A stretch of 64,000 bases of DNA. It comes from Capnocytophaga cynodegmi DSM 19736 (GTDB lineage: Bacteria; Bacteroidota; Bacteroidia; Flavobacteriales; Flavobacteriaceae). This document shows, one piece after another, positions 17,448 through 25,753 of this stretch; positions within the stretch are counted from its first letter, which is position 1; each line of letters begins with the position of its first letter. Position numbers and translations under genes: made by a program. The notes under the pieces were generated by a model, which was not told the DNA's origin, ran no database searches, and worked only from the letters and a program-made list of their open reading frames with translations. The DNA lies in contig NZ_KB900715.1 in assembly GCF_000379185.1 (NCBI RefSeq), positions 124,001 to 188,000 on the forward strand, in the 5' to 3' direction.

Positions 17448-18647
17448 TTATTTCTTTACTTTTATTAGAAAACATAACAAAAAAGCTACTACTGAAACTA
17501 CAAGTCCTGTTGAAAACACATAAATACCCGCATCTTCATTGAACGTATCTTTCAAAAAAGCTGTAGTTAGTGTACCTATCAAACCTCCTATTCCCCAACC
17601 TGTTAGCATTTTTCCATACATTTTAGACATATTTGCTTTTCCAAATTCATCTCTCACAAGAGAAGGTAGTATTCCAAAACCTCCACCATAACAAAGGAGA
17701 ACCAAACACACCAAGACCGAAAATAAAATCACATTTTGTGTAAAAATCAGTAAGATAAAACAAACTATTTCAAGTCCTATAAGCATTCTGAACGTATTGA
17801 TACGCCCCATTTTATCCGACAAACTTGCCCAAAGAAGACGCCCAATTCCATTGAAAAATGCGCTTACAGCTATTAAAGTAGCTCCAGCTTGTACCAAGTA
17901 CTCTTTATCAACCTGTTCTTCTTTTTGAATAAGCTCCTGAAGAAGAGGCGATTGAAAAGACAGAAAAATCATTCCTACAATAATATTCAATGTGAAAATC
18001 GTCCATATCAAAATTGTTTTTCTACTTGAATTCTCTGTTTCAATGACTTCCTTCTTTTCACAAACCACCTCATTTTGAGGAGGAAACTTTAAGAACACTC
18101 CTAATAAAGGAATTGCTACCAAAAATAAAATTCCTGAATACCGGAAACTCAAAGCAACATTTTTTTCTGTCAATTCAAAGAAAATTGGAGCTAATATTTT
18201 GGACATCATAAAAGCTCCTAAACCAAAACCCATCACCACCATTCCTGTGGCTAATCCTTGATTTTTGCTAAACCATCGGCTAACTACCGCAACTGGAGTT
18301 ACATACGCAAGTCCTAAGCCACAGCCTCCTATTACTCCAAAACAAAGATAAAACAACCATAAATTCACACTTCCCAAAGCGTATGAAGCTAAAATATATC
18401 CTAATCCGAACAGAATTCCTCCTATAATCGTCAGTTTTTGAGGTCCGTAAACTTCCAATTTTCGTCCTGCCCACGAGGCAGTAATCCCCAACGTCAGAAT
18501 TGTTAAGCTGAAAGCCATCGTCGTTTCGGTATTATTCCAATTGGTATTTTCCATTATTGGAACTTGAAAAAAACTCCAAGCATAAACTGTCCCTAAAAAT
18601 AAATGAATTAACGTACCAATAATTGCTGTTTTCCAAGAGTTTGACAT
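17448..18647 (-). CDS. MFS transporter, OFA (oxalate/formate antiporter-like) family
   Basis: 399 residues with 12 predicted membrane segments. The N-terminal GTLIHLFLGTVYAWSFFQVP and the TPVAVVSRWFSKNQGLATGM and DKMGRINTFRMLIG segments match the OFA family, whose members move monocarboxylates such as oxalate, formate, lactate or pyruvate. The substrate cannot be named from sequence. The gene stands alone downstream of tyrS with that gene's terminator between them. Confidence 0.85.
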   Translation of the reverse strand: MSNSWKTAIIGTLIHLFLGTVYAWSFFQVPIMENTNWNNTETTMAFSLTILTLGITASWAGRKLEVYGPQKLTIIGGILFGLGYILASYALGSVNLWLFYLCFGVIGGCGLGLAYVTPVAVVSRWFSKNQGLATGMVVMGFGLGAFMMSKILAPIFFELTEKNVALSFRYSGILFLVAIPLLGVFLKFPPQNEVVCEKKEVIETENSSRKTILIWTIFTLNIIVGMIFLSFQSPLLQELIQKEEQVDKEYLVQAGATLIAVSAFFNGIGRLLWASLSDKMGRINTFRMLIGLEIVCFILLIFTQNVILFSVLVCLVLLCYGGGFGILPSLVRDEFGKANMSKMYGKMLTGWGIGGLIGTLTTAFLKDTFNEDAGIYVFSTGLVVSVVAFLLCFLIKVKK

Positions 18648-18669
18648 AATATTTGCTTTTTAATTTTAC

Positions 18670-18712
18670 AAAAAAATAAACCACGAACTGAACTTTTCAA
18701 CTCGTGGTTTTG
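18670..18712 (-). terminator. intrinsic terminator of tyrS
   Basis: On the minus strand AAACCACGA, loop, TCGTGGTTT, then TATTTTTTT. It begins 8 bases after the tyrS stop codon. Confidence 0.85.
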
Positions 18713-18719
18713 GTTATTT

Positions 18720-20015
18720 CTATTTTACTCTTACTACAAAATAATTTTTCTTTCCCCTTTGAAGTAAAATAAATTGATTATTTATTAAATCTTTATGTGT
18801 AACGATGTAATTATCAGAAGCCTTTTCCTTATTGACTGAAATTGAGTTTTCTTTCAATGCCCTACGAGCTTCAGAATTACTTTTTATAAACTCTGTCTTA
18901 GCAGAAAGTATGGCTATCATATCCAGTCCGTTTTCGATATCTGAACGGAAGATTTCAGCCTGTGGAACTCCATCAAAAACATCAAGAAAAGTTTGTTCGT
19001 CTAATTTCTTTAAATCTTCTGAAGTTGAATTTCCAAACAAGATTTTTGATGCTTGAATGGCTTTCTCCAATTCTTCTTTTCCGTGAACTAAAACCGTAAT
19101 TTCCTCAGCCAGTTTACTTTGCAACAGACGTAAATGAGGAGCCTCTTTATGTTCTGCAGTTAAACTTTCTATTTCTTCTTTGGAAAGCATCGTAAATATT
19201 TTAATGTACCGCTCAGCGTCTTCGTCAGAAGTATTTATCCAATATTGATAAAACTTGTAAGGCGAAGTTTTCTCTGGGTCAAGCCAAATATTTCCTCCTT
19301 CGGATTTTCCGAATTTTGTTCCATCGGCTTTGGTAATCAACGGACAAGTCATAGCAAAGGCTTTCCCTCCTGCAATTCTACGAATCATTTCTGTACCTGT
19401 GGTGATATTGCCCCATTGGTCGGACCCTCCCATTTGAAGTGTACAATTTTTCTCTCGGAAAAGGTGCAAAAAGTCGTAACCTTGAATTAGCTGATATGAA
19501 AATTCAGTGAACGACATTCCGTCCGTATTTTCACTCGGATCGAAACGCTTTTTCACAGAATCTTTTGCCATCATATAATTAACCGTAATATGCTTACCAA
19601 TATCGCGAATAAAAGATAAAAACGAAAAATTCTTCATCCAATCGTAGTTATTCACAAGTTCCGCTTTGTTAGGTTCTTTGCTTTCAAAATCTAAGAATTT
19701 TGCCAATTGTTTTTTTATTCCCTCAATATTATGAGCTAGAACTTCTTCTGTAAGTAAATTTCTCTCAACTGACTTTCCTGATGGATCGCCTATCATTCCT
19801 GTAGCTCCTCCTACCAAAGCATAAGGTTTATGTCCACAATTTTGGAAATGCCTGAGAATCATCACTCCCACAAGATGTCCTATATGAAGCGAATCTGCAG
19901 TTGGGTCAATCCCCACATACGCCGAACGAATTCCTTCCAATAAATGTTGCTCTGTCTCAGGCATTATGTCCTGAATCATTCCACGCCATTGTAATTCTTG
20001 TACAAAATTTTTCAT
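18720..20015 (-). CDS. tyrS: tyrosyl-tRNA synthetase
   Basis: 431 residues from [16 protein letters not shown] start nine codons upstream (20042) is rejected because it falls inside the -7 box at 20040-20047 and would precede transcription. Class I signatures are [10 protein letters not shown] (HIGH) and KFGKSEGG (KMSKS), with [11 protein letters not shown] for tyrosine binding. An S4 RNA-binding domain occupies the C-terminus ([20 protein letters not shown]). It charges tRNA-Tyr in the cytoplasm. Confidence 0.97.
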   Translation of the reverse strand: MKNFVQELQWRGMIQDIMPETEQHLLEGIRSAYVGIDPTADSLHIGHLVGVMILRHFQNCGHKPYALVGGATGMIGDPSGKSVERNLLTEEVLAHNIEGIKKQLAKFLDFESKEPNKAELVNNYDWMKNFSFLSFIRDIGKHITVNYMMAKDSVKKRFDPSENTDGMSFTEFSYQLIQGYDFLHLFREKNCTLQMGGSDQWGNITTGTEMIRRIAGGKAFAMTCPLITKADGTKFGKSEGGNIWLDPEKTSPYKFYQYWINTSDEDAERYIKIFTMLSKEEIESLTAEHKEAPHLRLLQSKLAEEITVLVHGKEELEKAIQASKILFGNSTSEDLKKLDEQTFLDVFDGVPQAEIFRSDIENGLDMIAILSAKTEFIKSNSEARRALKENSISVNKEKASDNYIVTHKDLINNQFILLQRGKKNYFVVRVK

Positions 20016-20039
20016 TATTTTCAATTTCAAAAATGTGTG

Positions 20040-20047
20040 CAAAGATA
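20040..20047 (-). promoter_or_regulatory. tyrS -7 box
   Basis: TATCTTTG on the minus strand, about 25 bases before the chosen start codon. No clear -33 TTG at the usual spacing. It helps decide the tyrS start. Confidence 0.55.
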
Positions 20048-20176
20048 GATAAAAGAACTATTAAAAAGTATGATTTCTTTCAAAAAAATAGTATATGAAT
20101 TGTTGAAAGTTTATTTACAGAAACGAAAAAAAACGAAAATTACTTCCAGCTTATTTCTCTTTCCGTAAAGAAATAG

Positions 20177-20214
20177 AAAAAGTGAAAAGTAATGAGGGTT
20201 ACTTTTCACTTTTT
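20177..20214 (-). terminator. intrinsic terminator of the first susCD pair
   Basis: A 16-bp perfect stem, AAAAAGTGAAAAGTAA and its complement, closes a 6-base loop. It lies 22 bases beyond the susD stop. Confidence 0.85.
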
Positions 20215-20235
20215 TCAAAAGATTAATTTTAAGAT

Positions 20236-21702
20236 TTATTTATAACCTTCTGTTTGTTTAAGCTCTGGGTCATTTGCAATCATTCCTTCTGAAATAGAAT
20301 AGTAAATTTTGTAAGATTCAGAAGCTTTCATTGTAGGTACTTCATCAAATAAATGATTATCACCAGCTCTGACCAAATCCCACCATCGTTTACCTTCTCC
20401 AACGAACTCTTTTAAACGCTCATCAAGAATAGCTTTAGCATTCGCAGATTTATTAGCATTTGTGTAACCGTGAGTGGCAACATTGTAAGTATTACCGTAA
20501 GCACGTTCACGTATTTTATTAATTTCTGGAGAAGGATCTTCTCCTAAATGATTTTTGGCCTCGGCAAGTAATAACACTACATCAGCATAACGATATAAAG
20601 GCACATTATTCCAGCTTCGACGTAATCCAGTTTCAACAACTCCCAAAAATTTGTTTAAAACCGTACCTATCAATTTCTTAGCTGTTTTGTCTGAATAAAT
20701 TCCCATAAAGGTTTTACTTCTTTGATCTTGTAAATCAGCTTTTAGAAAATCAAATACTTTCGCACTTGCTCCATAACGGCTACCTCCATTGAGTGTAAAA
20801 TTATCAAGGAGATTACCCTCGTCATCAAACTTTCCTTTGATGTCTACTTGACGAGCAGTCATCAAAGAATAAAAGTTATCAGATTGGTCTTCTTGGTAAT
20901 CCAAAGCAAAAATAAATTCGTTATTTCCTTCTTTAGCCTGTCCCCACAAATCTTCATAATTAATCAATGAATATCCTGTAACAGATTCCAATGCTGTTTT
21001 AGCGACTTCAAAATCAGCGCTCCCTCCACCTAATACCTTTCCTGACCACAAGTATACATCACCTTTGAGGGTTAACGTTGCAGCTTTTGACCAGTAAATA
21101 TTTTTGTTGAGCCACTTTGAATTATCTGTATTAAAAAATTCAAGTGATTTTTCAATATCCGATTTTACTAATGCTAAAACATCTTCTTTAGGAGAACGTT
21201 TCTTTTTCAAAGATTCTAAAGATTCTACTTTGGTTAAAGGTTCAGTAGCTATAGGCACTTCTCCCCAAGCTTTAAGCATCGTATAATAGACATATGCACG
21301 TATACCATACATTTGTCCCATCATATGATTTCGTTGCTCTTGGTTAGAGGCAGGAACCGTAGGTGCATTTTTAATAAAATCATTGATTTTATGTATTAAA
21401 GAATAGAATTCAGCCCAGTTTCCATAATGAACTCTAGTTACACTTACGTCATTCTTAATGAGTTCAGCACTAAAAGGAGATTCAATTGTGGTACCCCCCC
21501 AAATATCAGAACGCAATTCCCCCATTCCCCAAAAGGTATTATCGTACCCTCTAAGATGCGGGTAAATCCCGATATGAGCTGCTCGTACAGCTTCTTCGCT
21601 ATCCCAAAATCCGTTATACGTTAAAGAACTTTCGGGTTTTAAGTCTAATTCACAGCTGCTAAATGTGAATACTGATGCTATAATAAATACTATTTTTTTC
21701 AT
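20236..21702 (-). CDS. SusD/RagB-type nutrient-binding lipoprotein
   Basis: 488 residues with lipobox FSSC (Cys17), so an outer-membrane lipoprotein facing outward. It has SusD_RagB features: LKPESSLTYNGFWDSEEAVRAAHIGIY near the N-terminus, a TPR-like helical core (RAYVYYTMLKAWGEVPI) and the C-terminal LNEIRERAYGN- and LDERLKEFVGEGKRWWDLVRAG-type segment. It pairs with the SusC upstream (18 bases between them) as a lid for substrate capture. No glycan enzyme is nearby, so the substrate (glycan or peptide) cannot be told. Confidence 0.93.
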   Translation of the reverse strand: MKKIVFIIASVFTFSSCELDLKPESSLTYNGFWDSEEAVRAAHIGIYPHLRGYDNTFWGMGELRSDIWGGTTIESPFSAELIKNDVSVTRVHYGNWAEFYSLIHKINDFIKNAPTVPASNQEQRNHMMGQMYGIRAYVYYTMLKAWGEVPIATEPLTKVESLESLKKKRSPKEDVLALVKSDIEKSLEFFNTDNSKWLNKNIYWSKAATLTLKGDVYLWSGKVLGGGSADFEVAKTALESVTGYSLINYEDLWGQAKEGNNEFIFALDYQEDQSDNFYSLMTARQVDIKGKFDDEGNLLDNFTLNGGSRYGASAKVFDFLKADLQDQRSKTFMGIYSDKTAKKLIGTVLNKFLGVVETGLRRSWNNVPLYRYADVVLLLAEAKNHLGEDPSPEINKIRERAYGNTYNVATHGYTNANKSANAKAILDERLKEFVGEGKRWWDLVRAGDNHLFDEVPTMKASESYKIYYSISEGMIANDPELKQTEGYK

Positions 21703-21720
21703 CTTTGATATTTTAAAAAT

Positions 21721-24700
21721 TTAGAAAGTAAGATTTAGCCCAAGCGTAATCACTTGTGGCAGTGGATAGCGACCTCGCTCACTACCTTGTACCACTCCTA
21801 AGTCTGCTCTGTTAGCACTTGCGTCTTCGGGCGTACTACCTCCATACTTGGTAAAGTAGAACAAATTAGCTCCTGTTACATACAAACGAACTGATTTAAA
21901 TAAATCATTCATCAATGAGCCTTGTAGGTCGTAACTTAATGTAATTTCTCTCAGAGCCAAGTAGTCTCCTTTTTCCCAATACATAGCACTACTTCCGTGT
22001 AAAGAACCCTGATCTCCTCCACCTGCTAAGTGATTTTTTTGGCGGTCAACCAAATCAAAACGAGGTATGTCAGAATTTGGATTTTGTGGTGTCCAAGATT
22101 CACGAATTTCTACAGGTCCATTTTGGTTTCCTTGTGTTTGAGCAATTCCTTTTACTCTTCGCCCATTGATGATATGATGCCCTACGGCAAAATCTGTTTT
22201 TACGTACAAACCAACATTTTTGTAAACCAAGTTGCTTGTAAATCCTCCAGTAAATTTAGGTGTAATACGTCCAATTACCTGTCTATCTAAGTGATTGATT
22301 ACGTTATCTCCATTCACATCTTTCCAACGGGTGTCGCCCAAAAAGCGAGTTTTCTTTTGCCAAGCAAATTCCACAGACCTATCCTTATCAGCATCTATTT
22401 CAGCTTGTGTTTTATAAACTCCTTCTGGAATATAAGCAACTATCAAATCGTTTTCAATTCGTTGTCCTTGTTGTAAGCCTCCAACATAAATATTTTTTCC
22501 AGAAGCTACATCGTAAATTTCAGTTCCCCCTTGTCGGTTATTATCGATTCCATTATCGGGTAATTTTTTTGCATAATTCTTAACTTGGTAATACACAAGA
22601 CCTAAATCCCAATTCAAATTTTCTGTTTTGAGAACTTTTGCATTTACTTCTAACTCAAAACCTTTATTTTGCAAAATACCATTATTAACAGTAATCCCTG
22701 AAAAACCTGTCCACAAAGGTAAGGTTAGGGTAGATAATTTGTCTTGTACATCTCTGATAAAGTAATCAGCTACTACATTTACACGGTTGTTGAACAACCC
22801 TAAATCTAACCCAAAGTTAAGTGTTGTAGAGCGTTCCCAACGTAAATCCATTACAGGTAAAGATGAATTCACGTATCCAACTTGAGTATCATATATGCCT
22901 GTCGTTCCATATAGACCATACACACCATAATTACTCAGTGTTTCAATATTTCCATTTACACCATAACTAACACGTGGTTTTATTCTTGAGATATAAGTGG
23001 ATATTGACTTATCTTTATAGAAAGTTTCATTATGTATATTCCAACCTAATGAGGCTCCGGGGAAAAAACCATATTTATCATTTGCTAAGCGCGATGTTCC
23101 ATCACTTCTAAAGGTTAGTCCTAACAAAAAGCGATTGTCATAATCATAATTCAATTGTCCGAAAACAGATGCTATCGCATATTCCGTTCTTGAAGAACTT
23201 GGTTTTCCTTGTGCCTCAGCCCCTACATTTAAAGTATGGATTAAATCGGTAGGAGATTTACGAGTTGCCCCTGAAAGCCCAAATCTTTTCTCTCTAAAAT
23301 ATTCAGTTCCTAGCAATGCATTTACATTATGTTTTTCTAAAAAAGTATTATTATAGCTTAAAACAGAAGTATATTGGTGTCGTAATGTTCTTCCATAACC
23401 TGCATATGCGATACGCTCTGTATTTAAATTTCCGCTATTCAGAAAAGCTTTGTTAAATGATTCATCAACATCATTAATTGAAAAATAACTTCCTCTTGCC
23501 ATTAAGTTGAAATTTTTAGCAAACTGCCAATCAAATTGCCCTGAAGCTGTTAAACGTTGTTCTAAATTGTCATTAACAAATTTATCTCTGTAATAGAGAG
23601 GATTACCAAAACCACGATACGTTCCAGGTTGTAATTCATTGGACAAACTTCCATCAGGATTGTTGTTATAGACACGTGATGTAGGTGCTAAACCTGTTGC
23701 TCTTTGGAAAATATCATATATACTATCGAAAGAATCTATTTTACTTGAATGAGTATAAATTACGTTCCCAGATACTTTAAAATTGTCAAATATCTTGTAC
23801 GAAGCATTAAAAGTTCCTGAGTAACGTTTAAACCCTGTATTATAAACAAGCCCCTTATCATCCAAAATTCCTAAACTGAAATAGTAAGTGCTTTTATCGT
23901 TTCCTCCATCGAATGACAAAGTATAATCATTTGAAAAACTGGTTTGGTAATATTGGTCTTTTAAATAGCTATTATCCATAAAGATGAGTTGTCTACCTGG
24001 TGTTACAGGGTCCTCAATAGTTTGCCAACCCTGATAATTAAGCAAATGACGATTGGTATCATCCAAAAACATTGTTGTATAGATGGAATTCAAAGGATTA
24101 TTTCCTGTGGCAGCACTATGTTGTCCAGTTAAAAAAGCATCAAACCCCTGATCCCCTTGAACCATTTGAGTGTTTTTCACAGCCATACGATTAAATCTAA
24201 CATAATCGGCTGCATTTAGGTATTCCATTCTGTCCTTCAAACGTCCGTTAAAACTCAATTTACTTTTGAAATTTATGCTAGAACGACCTGCTTTTCCTTT
24301 CTTTGTTGTTACCAAAATCACTCCATTAGCCGCCCTTGCACCATAAATAGCAGTGGAAGCTGCATCTTTTAACATTTCCATTGATTCAATATCATCGGAA
24401 TTTAAAGCATAAAAAGAACTTGGCACACCATCTACCAAAACCAAAGGAGTTCCTGAACCATCAAAAGAAGTACCTCCACGAAGAATAATATCAGGAGTTG
24501 TTCCTGGTTGCCCCGAATGTTGAGTTACTTTAAGACCTGAAACAGTTCCTTGTAAAGCTGTTCCTGCATTAGAGCGAGAAGCACTCTCCAGAACCTTAGT
24601 ATCTAGTTTTGAGATGGAAGTTGCTAAGGTTTTACGCGTTTGTGTAGCATACCCTGTAACAACTACCTCATCAAGTTGACTAGCTTCTTCTTCAAGAGCT

Positions 24701-24981
24701 ACATTCATTACCGACCCCGTAACCTTGCGCTCCAAAGTCTTAAAACCAATAGAAGTAAATTGAAGAATCTCACCATCTTTAGCTTGGATAGTAAAATTTC
24801 CATCAAAATCAGTAGCTACTCCACGAGTCGTTCCCTTAACAACTACCGAAACTCCTATTAACGGCATTCCGTCACTTGAAGAGGTTACCGTTCCACTAAC
24901 TTGCTTTTCCTGAGCTATCACTCCCTGAAGAAGAAACGCTAAGAAAAAAAACAAAATACATTTTAACAATTTTTCTTTCAT
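21721..24981 (-). CDS. SusC/RagA family TonB-linked outer-membrane transporter
   Basis: 1086 residues. A signal peptide (ending LQGVIAQ) is followed by a carboxypeptidase-like regulatory domain (VSGTVTSSSDGMPLIGVSVV), the TonB box region (LDEVVVTGYATQTRKTLATS), the plug (LQGTVSGLKVTQHSGQPG, ILRGGTSFDGSGTPLVLVDG) and a 22-strand barrel ending in LGLNLTF. It imports oligomeric nutrient across the outer membrane using TonB energy. Transcribed from the promoter at 25027-25057; forms an operon with susD. Confidence 0.95.
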   Translation of the reverse strand: MKEKLLKCILFFFLAFLLQGVIAQEKQVSGTVTSSSDGMPLIGVSVVVKGTTRGVATDFDGNFTIQAKDGEILQFTSIGFKTLERKVTGSVMNVALEEEASQLDEVVVTGYATQTRKTLATSISKLDTKVLESASRSNAGTALQGTVSGLKVTQHSGQPGTTPDIILRGGTSFDGSGTPLVLVDGVPSSFYALNSDDIESMEMLKDAASTAIYGARAANGVILVTTKKGKAGRSSINFKSKLSFNGRLKDRMEYLNAADYVRFNRMAVKNTQMVQGDQGFDAFLTGQHSAATGNNPLNSIYTTMFLDDTNRHLLNYQGWQTIEDPVTPGRQLIFMDNSYLKDQYYQTSFSNDYTLSFDGGNDKSTYYFSLGILDDKGLVYNTGFKRYSGTFNASYKIFDNFKVSGNVIYTHSSKIDSFDSIYDIFQRATGLAPTSRVYNNNPDGSLSNELQPGTYRGFGNPLYYRDKFVNDNLEQRLTASGQFDWQFAKNFNLMARGSYFSINDVDESFNKAFLNSGNLNTERIAYAGYGRTLRHQYTSVLSYNNTFLEKHNVNALLGTEYFREKRFGLSGATRKSPTDLIHTLNVGAEAQGKPSSSRTEYAIASVFGQLNYDYDNRFLLGLTFRSDGTSRLANDKYGFFPGASLGWNIHNETFYKDKSISTYISRIKPRVSYGVNGNIETLSNYGVYGLYGTTGIYDTQVGYVNSSLPVMDLRWERSTTLNFGLDLGLFNNRVNVVADYFIRDVQDKLSTLTLPLWTGFSGITVNNGILQNKGFELEVNAKVLKTENLNWDLGLVYYQVKNYAKKLPDNGIDNNRQGGTEIYDVASGKNIYVGGLQQGQRIENDLIVAYIPEGVYKTQAEIDADKDRSVEFAWQKKTRFLGDTRWKDVNGDNVINHLDRQVIGRITPKFTGGFTSNLVYKNVGLYVKTDFAVGHHIINGRRVKGIAQTQGNQNGPVEIRESWTPQNPNSDIPRFDLVDRQKNHLAGGGDQGSLHGSSAMYWEKGDYLALREITLSYDLQGSLMNDLFKSVRLYVTGANLFYFTKYGGSTPEDASANRADLGVVQGSERGRYPLPQVITLGLNLTF

Positions 24982-25026
24982 TGCAATAACAGTTTAATAC
25001 TTTACTCTTATATGTTGTACATAAGG

Positions 25027-25057
25027 CAAATATAATCCTTTTACGATGAAAAGCAAA
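25027..25057 (-). promoter_or_regulatory. susC promoter
   Basis: On the minus strand TTTG (25057-25054), 19 bases, TATATTTG (25034-25027). Exact consensus, 45 bases before the susC start codon. Confidence 0.75.
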
Positions 25058-25182
25058 TAAAATAATACTTTATTTTAAATTTCCATCAACAAAAAAGCAA
25101 TTTCTTTTTTACTATTACAATAAAGAAGAAATCATTTTTATAAATAATTAAAAAATTAAGTGTTAAATATCAGATTTTTTTC

Positions 25183-25238
25183 ACACATTATGTGTTGAAA
25201 TATTTTCTTTTTCATATTTCGAATATTTTCTTTTTCAT
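25183..25238. promoter_or_regulatory. candidate operator upstream of the susC promoter
   Basis: Palindrome ACACATTATGTGT, then two copies of AATATTTTCTTTTTCAT 23 bp apart (about two helical turns), 130-200 bp upstream of the promoter. No regulator gene is adjacent, so the binder is unknown. Confidence 0.35.
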
Positions 25239-25300
25239 CACATAAAACCCTATTCAAAAAAAACAAAAACAAAATTCGAAAAAAAAGAAAACCATAAATT

Positions 25301-25711
25301 CTACCTCTTATTCATATAATTTTGCAGAATCAATGTTGCACTTATTTCATCAATCAAGGCTTTATTTTGGCGTTGTTTTTTTCCTAGCCTACTGTCAATC
25401 ATTGATTGAAATGCCATTTTAGAAGTAAATCGCTCATCTTCACGAACGATTATTATTTCAGGGAATTCCTTCTCAAGAAGTTCTACTTTTTTCTGGATTT
25501 CCTTTTCAATATCAGAAAATTCATTATTCATTCGTTTGGGTTGCCCCACAACTATTTCTGTTACTTTTTCTTCAGAAATATATTTCTTTAAAAACGTAAT
25601 CAACTCATCTGTAGCAACTGTGGTTAAACCTGAAGCAATAATACGCAGAGGGTCTGTAACAGCAATACCACAACGTTTACTACCATAATCTATAGCTAAA
25701 ATTCGAGACAT
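25301..25711 (-). CDS. ruvX: RuvX/YqgF family putative pre-16S rRNA nuclease / Holliday junction resolvase-like
   Basis: 136 residues, the family's usual length. RNase H-like fold motifs: AIDYGSKRCGIAVTDPL at the N-terminus (catalytic Asp), VVGQPKRMNNE, EDERFTSKMA, and the last acidic motif IDEISATLILQ. The family processes the 5' end of 16S rRNA in E. coli; a resolvase role was proposed earlier. It lies 42 bases after the lipoprotein gene at 25754 on the same strand. Confidence 0.94.
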   Translation of the reverse strand: MSRILAIDYGSKRCGIAVTDPLRIIASGLTTVATDELITFLKKYISEEKVTEIVVGQPKRMNNEFSDIEKEIQKKVELLEKEFPEIIIVREDERFTSKMAFQSMIDSRLGKKQRQNKALIDEISATLILQNYMNKR

Positions 25712-25753
25712 AACAACTTTATTTAAACAGAAAACAAACTGACAATCAGTACC

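Larger units (their letters stand above)
24982..25300. other. 319-base upstream region of susC
   Basis: Noncoding DNA between the ruvX stop and the susC start. It contains the susC promoter (25027-25057), a 13-base palindrome ACACATTATGTGT (25183-25195) and a 17-base direct repeat at 25199-25215 and 25222-25238. I see no gene. Confidence 0.7.
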
